NCBI GenBank assembly: GCA_029747585.1
Contig: JAPEVF010000420.1
Span: forward strand, 1-39,442
Direction of reading: 5' to 3'
DNA: 39,442 bases
Source: Pleurotus djamor
Lineage: Eukaryota; Basidiomycota; Agaricomycetes; Agaricales; Pleurotaceae
Shown: in pieces, positions 9,861 to 19,901 of the stretch
Position numbering within the stretch: the first letter of the stretch is position 1
Layout of the letters: every line of letters starts with the position of its first letter
Notes under the pieces: generated by a model
The model's input: only the letters and a program-made list of their open reading frames with translations
Databases searched by the model: none
Told to the model about the DNA's origin: nothing
Translations under genes and position numbers: made by a program

Positions 9861-12113
9861 ACGGCCTCGCGTTCGTGTAGGCGAACTTGTGTAAATGGTG
9901 AGCAACTTGGTGTTATCCTTTTGTCTTTTCATGGCGTCGTGGAATGGCGTCGTCGTTATTGTCTTGTTTCTGGAGTTCTACATACTCACGGATTCATTTT
10001 TGTAGGCCCCAGGCTATCCCAGCTTTTGTCTCATCGTCGCTGGGAGTCGACGTCGGCTGCTTTAGCGACTAGTCCGGTCGCAAAAACTGATGTCCCCCCT
10101 CCGAAGAACCACAACGAAGTTCTCGATGTTGAATTACCTCGATGGGATTCTTTGAAGGACCGTTTGGACAAGGATACATTGAAAGCGATAACTCACCAAC
10201 CTTACAAGTACGAAAATATGACAAAAGTACAGTCGGACGTACTTTCGCTCCTTCCGGACCTCGTAGCTCCTCATGACCCCGAAGATGCGGATCCCCCAAC
10301 TCGCGATATTCTCGTACGCGCCCGTACGGGAACAGGCAAGACGCTAGCATTCCTTATACCCGCGGTCGAAGCGCGACTCAACGCGATTGAAGAACACGCG
10401 CAACGAGCCGTGGAAGACTCTGGAATTTCTCATGGAAAGCCTCAGCTCAAGGAACGTGCTCTGAAGGCTTTTACCCGTAGTCACGCAGGCTGTCTTATCA
10501 TCAGTCCCACTCGTGAACTCGCCACCCAAATTGCCAACGAGGCACTCAAAGTAACGGAGCGTCATAACGGTTTCCAGGTCCGGTTGTTTGTAGGCGGTAT
10601 GAGCAAACGTCAGCAAATGCGCGAGTGGATGAGAGGTCGGCGGGATATCGTGGTTGGAACTCCGGGTCGCCTTAGAGACGTTCTAGAGAACGAACCCGAA
10701 GTTGCCAAAGCGCTGGCCGATACCAAGATGCTTATCCTGGATGAAGCAGATACGCTCCTTGATTTGGGTTTCCGTGAGGACATTGAGGCCATCAAGAAAT
10801 TCCTGCCTGATACCCCTCAACGTCAGACCTTCCTGTTTTCGGCCACCGTCTCCCCCGCAGTTCGTCAGGTTGCAGAGTCATTCCTTGCTCCTAACCACAA
10901 GTACATCAACTGCGTCTCTGGCTCTGACCCTTCTCCGGTACATGCCCACGTTCCTCAATACCATACGGTTCTTCCTTCACCATCCCAGCAAATTCCACAC
11001 CTACTCCGCCTTCTCGCCCATGACCAGCTCACGAATCCCGGTGCCTCGAAAACTATTGTCTTCCTCCCCACAACCAAAATGACCCAGCTCTTTTCCGAAA
11101 TTCTTCGGAATCTCTCACGGAGTGCCCTTCCTGCAGGACGCAACACACGTGTCTATGAGCTTCACTCGAAGCGTTCTCAGGAATCGCGTTCCAGGACATC
11201 CGACGCTTTCCGCGCTGACAAAGGCGTCGCTTCGATCCTCGTTACCTCCGACGTATCTGCTCGTGGTGTCGACTATCCTGGAGTCACACGCGTAATCCAG
11301 GTTGGCATACCATCTACTGGGGAGCAATATGTTCATCGGGTCGGTCGCACTGGTCGTGGTGGAAAAGCAGGCGGTCGAGGCGACCTTGTCCTTCTGCCTT
11401 GGGAACTTGGTTTCGTCACATGGCAATTAACCAAAGTGCCCCTCAAACCACTTACCGTCAACGACCTCCAATCCCAGTTGAAGACCCTCGCTACTTCCTA
11501 TGACGCAGATCCAGCGTCGTTCAGTGCTTCGAACCCCAGACAACGAGGACCTCTGTTCCCCGCGAAGCCACTACTCCCTGTGATTGAAGATATTGAACAA
11601 TGCGTCACCGAAAGTCTCGCTGAACTGAATGAGGAAGAGGTTGAGGAGACATTCATGTCGCTGCTCGGCTTCTACATGGGCAAAGCTCAGGAACTGAGGT
11701 CAAGGAAGAGTGAAATCTTGGACGGATGCAAGGCTTGGTATACTGAGGGTATGGGTATCGCACAAGCGCCCTATCTCAGCCAGTCATTCCTCAACAAACT
11801 TGGATTTGTCGACAGAGAGGTTCGATCGCCAGCGAGAAGGGGTAGTGGCAGTAGACAAGGTCATGGGAGAGGTCCTTCAGTCGGGCATAGGGAATCTGGG
11901 GGTTATGAACGAAGGAGTGAAGGATGGCGTGGTGAAGGTAGAAGAGGTGGAGGTGATTGGCATTCAGCAGAAAGGAGAGGGGAAGGCCGATCACATCGGG
12001 ATGAAGATGGTCCAAGGCGTTGGTCTGACCGACGACCTCGGGACGATGAAGAGCCTCGTCCCCAAACACGGCCCCCTTGGGAACGTAGAGGTTCGCAAGG
12101 AAGGCGGCACTAG
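9843..12113 (+). CDS. Mitochondrial DEAD-box RNA helicase (MSS116/CYT-19-like)
   Basis: ATP-dependent RNA helicase; this branch unwinds structured RNA and helps group I/II intron splicing and translation in mitochondria. The frame is open throughout, but 9898-10005 is best read as a 108-nt intron (GTGAGC...TTTGTAG, phase 1), leaving about 720 aa. Visible motifs in the spliced protein are a Q-motif region ending MTKVQ (about 90-94), ARTGTGKT (124-131), PTRELA (186-191), TPGRL, DEAD (264-267), SAT (298-300), SDVSARGVD (433-441) and HRVGRTGR (462-469). The N-terminus is Arg/Ser-rich with almost no acidic residues and fits a mitochondrial presequence. The last 100 residues are an Arg/Gly-rich basic tail, usual for RNA-binding helicases of this group. 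The exact ortholog is inferred. The first five codons recur at 646. Confidence 0.9.
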   Translation: MFSIWSTASRSCRRTCVNGEQLGVILLSFHGVVEWRRRYCLVSGVLHTHGFIFVGPRLSQLLSHRRWESTSAALATSPVAKTDVPPPKNHNEVLDVELPRWDSLKDRLDKDTLKAITHQPYKYENMTKVQSDVLSLLPDLVAPHDPEDADPPTRDILVRARTGTGKTLAFLIPAVEARLNAIEEHAQRAVEDSGISHGKPQLKERALKAFTRSHAGCLIISPTRELATQIANEALKVTERHNGFQVRLFVGGMSKRQQMREWMRGRRDIVVGTPGRLRDVLENEPEVAKALADTKMLILDEADTLLDLGFREDIEAIKKFLPDTPQRQTFLFSATVSPAVRQVAESFLAPNHKYINCVSGSDPSPVHAHVPQYHTVLPSPSQQIPHLLRLLAHDQLTNPGASKTIVFLPTTKMTQLFSEILRNLSRSALPAGRNTRVYELHSKRSQESRSRTSDAFRADKGVASILVTSDVSARGVDYPGVTRVIQVGIPSTGEQYVHRVGRTGRGGKAGGRGDLVLLPWELGFVTWQLTKVPLKPLTVNDLQSQLKTLATSYDADPASFSASNPRQRGPLFPAKPLLPVIEDIEQCVTESLAELNEEEVEETFMSLLGFYMGKAQELRSRKSEILDGCKAWYTEGMGIAQAPYLSQSFLNKLGFVDREVRSPARRGSGSRQGHGRGPSVGHRESGGYERRSEGWRGEGRRGGGDWHSAERRGEGRSHRDEDGPRRWSDRRPRDDEEPRPQTRPPWERRGSQGRRH

Positions 12114-12188
12114 ACGGACACCTTCACCCAAGAATGGTCGACAAAATCGTCCGTTGTATTCATTTTACGGCACCAGGCGTATTTAGAC

Positions 12189-12222
12189 ACCTCGCCTGGC
12201 CTCGCTCCATCGTAAGGCGAGG
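12189..12222 (+). terminator. Stem-loop downstream of the helicase gene
   Basis: CCTCGCCT at 12190-12197 pairs perfectly with AGGCGAGG at 12215-12222 across a 17-base loop. It lies about 75 bases after the helicase stop, so it would fall in the 3' UTR. A role in RNA 3' end or stability is only possible, not shown. Confidence 0.35.
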
Positions 12223-12388
12223 CAAAAGTTACCAACTACTACATATCGTTCATCCTAATTGTCGTATGGCTTATTTATGTTGATACCTAGTTTGGGATAT
12301 TGTGGTACTTAGACATCATGATATAATACTCCTCTCCTCGAACTACATGTCGCCCTTCTCTCCTTTGCTTGAGTTGATCGCCGCCTAG

Positions 12389-12550
12389 TTCTAGGAAGTA
12401 TGTAGGATCAGCGCAGATCGCCAGGGGAGCTAACTACCGAGTTCGAGTTCTAGGAAGGACACGAAATCAGCGCAGATCATTCAAGGGGGAGTCAACTACA
12501 CAGTGCGCATTCTAGGAAGTACATGGGATCAGCGCAGATCACTAGAGAAG
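12389..12550 (+). repeat. Three imperfect tandem copies of a ~60-bp unit
   Basis: Units start at 12389, 12448 and 12510, each with TTCTAGGAAG, then about 11 bases later ATCAGCGCAGATC, then a more variable half containing a purine run and, in the first two, (T/C)AACTAC. Spacing is 59 and 62 bases. It lies between the 3' ends of the convergent helicase and hydroxylase genes. Function unknown; it is minisatellite-like. Confidence 0.8.
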
Positions 12551-12662
12551 AGTTCTACGAAAGAACCAGGAAGTAACCCAATGGGTTGATGTCCCAACTG
12601 TGCATGTGAGGCACCACAGTAACCTTCGAACGACTCGACACTTGTCGCCTCATCAGCCTCAG

Positions 12663-13633
12663 CTAATCGCTTCTCCGCTTGAAACCATCTGTACCATGCC
12701 ACCAATCCAACAACCCCACAGTCCCAAAGAATATCATGAACTTCTCATGATGCAAATCATGCTTCTTCGCCGCACCTCCAAAGAAATCGTAACCTGAATG
12801 AACAGTCGACGTCTCCAACAGCACGAAGGCCATGAAGAGCCAAAAGGTCGCGGCGTGCGCGTGGAGCAGCTGAGGAGGGAGAGTAACAGGAAGGATATTC
12901 GCGACAATATGTTCGATTGGATGAGCATACTGCGCTGCGAGGGCTACGGGGGCAGTGAAACGGTGGTGAAGTTTGTGGATTTTGGGGTAGAGTGAAGGAA
13001 TGTGCAGCAGTCGATGGGAGTAGTAGAAGAGGATTTCCCGGAGAATAATGCAAGTGACGAGCTGCCATGCTACCTCTCCGACCCCAGGTAATTCCGAGTC
13101 GAAGCGAAATGACTGGGGATGGAACCCTCTGTACGTTAGGTATAGCATCCCGGCATGAAGAGTCGTCGATAAGACTTGGTTCTTCAGCACCACAGAAAGG
13201 CATTCAAAGATTTCTGAGCGTGTGGGCTGTTTGGGTGCGGGTTGTATCTTATGGGCTTCGCTGAATCTCGGAAAGAAGGCATCGAGGGAGAGGTAAATAG
13301 CGCAAGGGATGTAGAAGGATGCGATTTGGACAAGGAGGGTACCTAGGAATTCGAGTTGTATGTGGGAGTAGGAGCTGAGCAGATGCTCCCAGGTTCGTTG
13401 AAAGAAAGACGCTACAGCCATATGCACGTTGATGAGTAGCCCGAAGGTCGACAAGAGTAAGAAGCCCTTTATATAGATTTCCGAGACCGCATGGAACCGA
13501 TCGAGTAGAAAATCACGAGGAATGTTGCTTGTGGGGAATGTGGGGAATTGCTTGGCGGAATTGAGCCCTGGAAGCCAAAAGAGTCGCCAGCAGAATATTA
13601 ATCGAGATATGAACGACAAAGGTTGAACCAAGC
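12663..13633 (-). CDS. Sterol desaturase / fatty acid hydroxylase superfamily membrane protein
   Basis: Integral membrane di-iron oxygenase family that hydroxylates or desaturates sterols, sphingolipid bases or alkyl chains in the ER. The histidine boxes are all present: HRLLH, HKLHH 13 residues later, HPIEH, and HDLHHEKF near the C-terminus. Several hydrophobic segments come before and between them. The reading frame is open from 13633 to the stop at 12663 (about 322 codons), but the first ATG in frame is at 13421, inside the hydrophobic region. An acceptor (TTCAG) at 13634-13638 suggests that a short upstream exon carries the true start, which I could not place. A model starting at 13421 would have 252 aa and keep all His boxes. 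The exact substrate cannot be told from sequence. Confidence 0.8.
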
Positions 13634-13636
13634 CTG

Positions 13637-14465
13637 AATAGCGCTAGGTGCCCCCCTGAAGAGCTCGACGCTTTGCCTTCGACAATTTGTTGCGGTGCCC
13701 ATCCACCAAATGATGGGTAGCGTTAAGGTACAAATGCGTTATGTATGAAAAGCTATGAAAAGCAGGTCATGTACAACTTTAAAGTGACAGGAGAATCTAT
13801 CCAATAGGTGTCCAAGTATCGATACAGAGTTTGGAGATATCCTTTGTTTTTGGGAGATGACGCAGTCAAGATAGTAGGTGATTGAGTGGGGGATGGAGTC
13901 ATAGTGGATAACAGAGAGCGTAAGCGAAGGAAAGGTGTCGGCATCGGTGTGCAGCACGATATGAAAGAATAAAAANTTGATAACGTACGAGCATGACGGA
14001 ACAGCTGCAGGAAGGACGTTGCTCGCGCTGTTTGATGTCGTCGAAAGCCAAGTGGGTAGAGCGATCGCAAATAGGTGGAAACCTGATGAGTTGGGTGGAA
14101 CGTCCAGAAACGCACGATTCCCGTGTCCGCTTGTTTCTCCCCAGCCGAAAAACCGTGATCGCCTCTGCGTCATCACAAAGCGCAGTCCTTCTCGTGGTTT
14201 GGCGGCGCCTGGAATGGGCATGAGAGGGAGCAGACAGGCAGCCAAGGCCTAGCGCAGCATGCACAAAGGACGATGCCACAACTACTTGAACCGGCTGGAT
14301 ATCCACGGTATGTGGTGACCACAACGCAAGGTACGGCACTGTTCATCATCAACCCTTCTCATCCCAAAGCTGACTCTTCTTGTATTCCACCTAGCCAACC
14401 CACTTGAGCTCCCATGCTCCCATCCTACATCCCCGTAACCCACACGTGAGCATACTCGGGGCCCT
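13637..14465. other. Intergenic, 5' side of hydroxylase and 3' side of the regulator
   Basis: Should hold the promoter and missing first exon of the hydroxylase and the 3' UTR of the Zn2Cys6 gene, both minus strand. Overlapping ORFs of about 90-170 codons occur on both strands, but all either start at non-ATG codons or cross the N at 13976, and none resembles a family. Confidence 0.4.
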
Positions 14466-16684
14466 TCAGCACTTGATGAAATTCCCCACAATCATACTCG
14501 GTATCCCCCACTTATCCCTCCGAATCGTAAAGGAGAAACAGCAATTGATAAAGCCTTCTTCCTGAGGTATTTCTTCGTCTTCTTCCTCTTCCATTTTCAC
14601 CACTCCGCCACTTCCACCGCCATCCTTTGCTGTTCCATTAGCAGCAGTGGCGGCGGCGCCATTAGAGTTGCTGATTGCAGCGTTGGCAGCGGCACTCCCT
14701 TTTGCAGGCGTACTCATCATACCACCTCCGCCAGGATACGTCCCAACTGTGGGCTTGTATCTCAGGACGCATGAAGTTAGCACCGCCTTTTGGGACGAAT
14801 CAAAGGCGACATGGCCGTATTTCTGTGAACACATTTCTCGTCAGCATGTAAAGCGGACGAAAGGAAGGATATGGATTGGCAAGAATAAGACGACCCACCT
14901 CCCAATAATTGACAGCCGATTCCTCTGCCATCAACTCATATATACACAACCTCCCATCTCTCATCATATACCCATCAATCCCAACCAACTCGGCAAACTC
15001 TCTATTTGCCTTGTAAATCTCTCCGGTTCTTCTCCAAAGACATGCGGGGACACCCATGGCCGAGAAGACGCGATCGTAATCAAGGAGCATACGCTCGAAT
15101 GCTTCCTCTATGAATACGAGGTCCTGGTTGATATGCAAGATGAGTATCCGTTCAGAGGGAAGATGGAGGGAAGGGGGCAAGAACTTACAATGTCCTTCAG
15201 AGATTGTGCGACCGCCTGATAAAAATATGAAGAGTAAATATACGCAAAAGTTCTAAAACGGGGAACCCACTCAACTCGAAACTTGGGCCTGAGAACAGAG
15301 AGAGGCTGCAGAATCTGGGACTTCGACTCTTGGGAGACGCTGTCACCACAAAGATCCGTCAGCCACAGCTCAAGATATACAAGGACGCAGAGACAAGTCG
15401 AACGAGGAACTTACTTTCGATCCATCCATCGCGACAACCTGGCGTATCCCTTAACATAGTTATACGGCTTCAAAAGTCCGGCTTCATATTTCGAACGGAT
15501 AACCCTATTCAACCTCTCATCTCTCGAGCCGGATTCTTGATCGGCGGCAGTAAGGAGGAACTTTTCGGTTTTGGTTGCGGCGGGAAGAATGACTGGTGGC
15601 GCAGAGTCCTCTGTGCTATTTGCATCTGCTACGACGCCGTTAGGTAAGGATAAGAAATGGAAGATCAATACTAACCGGTAGATTCGGTTGTTTGACCCGA
15701 ACTTTGTCCAACTCCTCCGTCTGCTCCTGTTACAACGCCAGCGAGGTCGCCGCCGCCGCCCGTTATTGAGGACCCTATGGTATCTCCCGCCACAGTACCG
15801 TCACCGACGAGGAACGAGCTCCCCACCGTAGAATCATGTTGCATCGCCGTTGGCGGGAAGGCTGTGGGCGCCATTAAGGATGACGATACCGTGGGTGGTG
15901 GTGTGAAGAATGAGCGTTCATCAAGGGTTTCGAGAAAGTCACTGTTCGCCGCGATAATTATAAGCTGGTGGTTCGAGAGAAGAAGGTACGCACGTGAGCA
16001 CGGAGAACTCGTTCCCTAGGGTTTCTGGTTGGTACAAGAAGGGCCCTGTCATTGGCCATGCAGGGCTCGTCGTGGTCGTTGTGGTCGTCGGCGGTGCAGA
16101 GGGGGATGTGTAGGAGCTTCCGACTGTGACGAACCGACATGAGTTCGTTCCCTCGAGCTGCGAAAAAGAACATGGATCACCTGCGTACACTCTCGACGAA
16201 TCGGGCTTTTGTGATGGCGCTGACGGCGAAGCTTGGATCGTCGTCGCCTGCTTGTTATCGCCACTCTTCGACCTCTGCTCATCGTGACACAAATGTCCAA
16301 TTTCCCGCTTGATGCTAAGCCACAGAATTCGATTCAAATGCTGCCCCCTTACTTCCAGGACAAAGAACAGACGTACCACCGTTGGCAAGGTCTCCCCTCA
16401 TCGCATACCATATGGCTCCTGCGACAATACAAACATGCATGGTTGACTTTCCTCCTTCGTGGTTTCTTCTTCTTCCCCCCTTCGTCGTCGCCCTTTGTGC
16501 CACCGTTGATGTGATTCTGTTGGTCACTGACATTTGACGTCGAAGCAATTGGGATCACCGTGGACGAGGTCGATGCACCATTCGTGTGAGATCCACTGGA
16601 TAAAGCCGCGGCGACGGCAGCAGCAGCAGCAGCTTGGCTACTCTGCTGTTGCGCAGCCTCTGCGTAAGTCGTAAACGTCGCCAT
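14466..16684 (-). CDS. Zn2Cys6 transcription factor with PAS-like C-terminus, ERT1/AcuK/RDS2 family
   Basis: Members regulate gluconeogenesis and growth on ethanol or acetate in the nucleus. Eight exons join in phase: 16684-16377, 16314-15994, 15941-15676, 15625-15415, 15339-15276, 15215-15189, 15123-14899 and 14822-14466, giving 592 aa. The binuclear zinc cluster runs from C84 to C112 with spacing C-x2-C-x6-C-x5-C-x2-C-x8-C; its fifth Cys codon is split by intron 1. The N-terminus has Ala/Gln runs and a KKKKPRRRK nuclear signal just before the cluster. The family segment FSVLTDFLETLDE follows a Thr/Pro-rich linker. The PAS-like part starts at DLVFIEEAFER and ends FTIRRDKWGIPSMIVGNF, as in AcuK/ERT1 proteins, interrupted by a low-complexity Gly/Ala/Glu insert. 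Exon 6 has only 27 nt. An F-box relic lies close upstream on the other strand. Confidence 0.92.
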
Positions 16685-16740
16685 CAACTACAAGAACCAC
16701 CTAAACAATGACGATGGAAGAAGAGGAAATTACTTTGAGC

Positions 16741-17463
16741 GCTTGATTTTGTGCCTAATTCTGAACCATGTCATGGGCGCTTCTTTCCTCCACCACCACT
16801 TCGCCTATTTTCTTGAATGTCGCCAACTCTCGGGAGCCATTCAGGTAGCGGGCGACAAGAATTTGCTACCCGAGCTGCGATCTCTGGGTGCTTTTATCTA
16901 CAATCCCTTCCAGCGTCCCTACATCGATGGAATCACGCATCTACGTACCGCTTTTGGTACGCGGACACACTTTGCCTTCACTCCACCGGCTGCTATACTC
17001 ACTACTCTTTCATGCATTGACCTCGACCCCGCCACTTTTCACGCCTTCTTACCGATGGTGCCAAACCTCAGATATCTAGAGATATACCTCCAACACAATG
17101 CTCGCGAAGATGTAACCTGAGTTCATACGCTATTCTTTTCATCCTAGCATTACTGATGTTGATGAGCAGATGAATCTTTGGTCCCCCCTCCGTCATACCA
17201 AAATTACGCACATACGGTTCCCTGTTCACGTCAAATGGATATCCGACTATGCAATTTCGAATGATGTTTTCGCCTTGGATGGCTTCCCCCCTTCGTTGTA
17301 ATGTGTTGACCTTGCTTTGGGTCCTCCCAGTCCCCGTGACGAATCAACTTATAGTCTACGTTGGCACCGTGGAAGGAAACCAATCTTGGTCAGGTGGGAG
17401 TGCGCAGACTTTGAGATTTGGCGTGCTGATTGGGAGCGTGATGTACGATGCGTTTCGAGGTAG
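16741..17463 (+). pseudogene. Truncated F-box/LRR-type protein relic
   Basis: An LRR-like tail is readable: SIDL-type repeats with LPELRSLGAF, ATFHAFLPMVPNLRYLEIYL, then after an intron at 17111-17169 (GTAACC...GAGCAG, phase 0) MNLWSPLRHTKITHIRF. A stop codon (TAA, 17299-17301) interrupts the frame. The same frame then continues with VDLALGPPSPRDESTYSLRW and VRWECADFEIW to a second stop at 17461-17463. No F-box or start codon is found, and the 5' end lies about 60 bases from the divergent regulator's ATG. The style matches the large F-box/LRR families of Agaricomycetes and the intact gene next door. Single-base error at the TAA is possible, but the missing 5' half supports a pseudogene. Confidence 0.6.
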
Positions 17464-17679
17464 TTCCCTCGGCTGCTTATGTGCGGTCTGTGTAGTTTGT
17501 ATTTTTGTCATTTTCTTTATCAATTCTCTGAGCTATTCCCCTCTCGGCGGGAAAAAAATGTAAGTAATCCGTGTACCAGGCGTATTTCTTCTACATACTA
17601 GGCGATCGGTGCATATTTACCTGCGTAGTCTGTGTAGAATTTATGCAAGGGATGGCTTGGGGGATTTTCCCCCTGGCCT

Positions 17680-17698
17680 GATAAGATAAGATCTTATC
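17680..17698. promoter_or_regulatory. Palindromic cluster of GATA-factor sites
   Basis: GATAAGATAAGATCTTATC contains two overlapping GATAAG words and one reverse CTTATC, about 70 bases before the ATG of the F-box gene at 17768. WGATAR is the known recognition word of fungal GATA factors (nitrogen or iron control). Binding here is inferred from the word only. The rest of 17464-17767 shows nothing else. Confidence 0.4.
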
Positions 17699-17767
17699 TA
17701 CATCCCCATTCTCCACTTGTGGCAATGCGGCACGTTCTTGAACAAGTCCCAGAGTCATCCTCTTACA

Positions 17768-19481
17768 ATGGCCAACCTTGGCACCGCCGCTCAGCGTGTG
17801 GGCTCTACCTCAGAACTAATCTACCAGATAGCTCGATTCTCTACTCACAGAGATAATGCCTCCAACCTTTTCGTCTCCAAGTCCTGGTCTCATGAAGTTC
17901 TGAACATTGAATGGCGCAACGTCGAGACCGCGACTATGTTATTTCGTCTTATTGGGTCTATCGTTACTCGCTCGGACTGCTCAGTGGTATGCTGCGGAAC
18001 CAACTCTGAGAGCGGAATCTTTGGCATGCTTACTCGTCTGGTAGACCTTCAGACACCCACTTGGGCCAGATAGCTGGGTACGGCTGGACGCCTACGCATG
18101 GAGGATATGGAGCCTTCGCATCTACTCAAAGACACAAGACTATGACGGAATCTGCGAAATTATCCAGAGAGACAAGCCGACCGACGTACTCTTACCGAAC
18201 CTGCGGGAGCTCATTGTCAACTTTTCCGCGGGCGCAGCTATCCTTCGAGCGTTTGCCCATCCAAAGCTCTCCTCCTTATCAATCATTTCCGTGTTTCGCT
18301 GGAACCCTCGACAGGCAGACCCAATAGAACACCTGACGTTAGTTGCAAATTCCCTTCCCAACCTCCGATTTCTTTCGATTTCCTGTCCTGGGTATGATGC
18401 ACTGGACGCTCATAAGGACATCGTCCTTGAATCCACCCTGTGCTCTACTTTTCAAGCTCTCCAGGGCCTAAGATGCCTGGTGTTACCCCCACAATTCCTG
18501 TCTCCCGCTGTCAGCGGCACACTCTGTACTCTACCAGAGCTTGCTTCCCTCGCATCTCACCGTGATCACATGCAATTGAAGCGGGCTCCTTTGGCTACCT
18601 TCTCATCTGAACTGCATTCCAATGCCTTTCCTTCGCTCCAAGAGCTGGTTCTAAAAATTCCCTTCGATCGAGCGTCCGAATGCTTTCGTGGCTCGTACCA
18701 GCCTAACTCTATCGTGAAGCTGAGCCTGCGGTCCAACACAGTTGAGCCCGTGGGCAGCGTATCTCGCACTCTCTTTGTGGTCTCACGTGGCTGCCCAAGA
18801 CTCGAGGAATTCATCCTCATGGACTCTCATACGGGTGGCCTCCAAGAGGGCTCCCAAATAACTCTTGATACCCTCAGACCCCTTATGGAATGCCCCAAGA
18901 TGAGACGGTTACGTCTTACGCACCACAACGTCCTCAAACTGAGCGGAGAGGATGTCCTCCAATTCCTATCCGCATTCCCTCTCATTGTAGAGCTCTCTTT
19001 AAACCCTCAACCCTTCGAGGTTGCGTCTTGGGTCGATGAATCATTGCCACCAACATCCGACATTATACATATTTCCATCCTTTCTACCATCGCTACGTTA
19101 CATCCATCCCTCGAGATCCTTGGGTTATTCTTTGTCGCGAGCGTCGTCGAGCTTCCCGAGGACAAAGAGGTCGCCAGCTTTCCTCGTCTTCGAAGGCTCG
19201 AATTAGGGGACTCCCAAATCCACACATCCACGGTCGAGGACGAGCGTCGACTGGCATTATACCTTGCTCGTGTCGTGGGCGAGTACTGTCCTCTCCATTT
19301 CTCAAAGTTGCGAGGCACGACGTCGCGCAAGTGGACCTCGGTCGCTCCCCTTGTTACCCTGCTTGCAAACAGGCTAAACCTCGGGGAGAGCTATGAGGCT
19401 TTACTTCAAGCTCTCGTAGCTGGAAGTGGTAATGACCCCCAACAGATGGTTAGGTTTCCCTTTGGTTTCCACAATCAGTGA
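17768..19481 (+). CDS. F-box / leucine-rich-repeat-like protein
   Basis: Two exons, 17768-17986 and 18045-19481, joined in phase 0 across a 58-nt intron (GTATGC...TGGTAG), encode 551 aa. The N-terminal ELIYQIARFSTHRDNASNL and SKSWSHEVLNIEW match a divergent F-box, the SCF ubiquitin-ligase Skp1-binding part. The join gives PLGPDSWVRLDAYAWRIWSL, which matches the segment typically following the F-box in mushroom F-box proteins. The remainder is a series of irregular LRR-like segments (LPNLRFLSI, FPSLQELVLKI, CPRLEEFIL, CPKMRRLRL, FPRLRRLELG). It probably selects substrates for ubiquitination; the target is unknown. The upstream pseudogene at 16741 may be a relative. Confidence 0.8.
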
Positions 19482-19901
19482 TTGCGAGTGATTCACCCAT
19501 TCACCATTCCTTGTTTTCCTTCTCATTATCCAATTCCTACGTAACCCTGACATATCTATACTCTCTTTCTAAGACATGATATCTGTTTCAAGTTAGCGCG
19601 ACCGCTCAATGTTGATGATTAGTGCAGCTTGAGGTTGGGGTTGATTTCGTTTAAATCGAGCAAATATCCGTTTCGTCCATTTTCATTTGTAGCGCACGTA
19701 CTCCCTCTCTGAAGGGCTTGAATGATCGAGATGTCTTATCCCTCGCTTGCGTGAGTCTTTTGAGGACAACTCTTTCTGTCTGTGTTGCCATTCCCCCCTT
19801 CGACTCCTAGGTCCGATAGGAGGGTCTCGTGGGAAAGGCATTGCAAGTTATCCCCTTTTCCGGTTGCCATTTCGACCGAATGACCACTTCCTCGTTTTTC
19901 G
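19482..19901. other. Intergenic, no gene seen
   Basis: 420 bases between two same-strand genes. It should contain the 3' UTR of the F-box gene and the promoter of the coiled-coil protein gene. No repeat or clear element was seen. Confidence 0.4.

Noticed and set aside
12663..12797. A plus-strand ORF overlapping the hydroxylase 3' end
   Set aside because: It is antisense to a gene with all His boxes and has no signals of its own.
13739..14339. Overlapping ORFs on both strands as genes
   Set aside because: They start at non-ATG codons or cross the N at 13976, lack family features, and overlap each other on opposite strands.
17249..17563. A plus-strand ORF with a hydrophobic end as a small membrane protein
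   Set aside because: It is the shifted frame of the F-box relic. The relic's own frame gives the LRR-like tail through a single stop codon, which fits better.
18291..19481. Start of the F-box gene at 18291
   Set aside because: That codon is GTG, and the frame is open upstream to an acceptor at 18044 that joins in phase to an F-box-coding exon.
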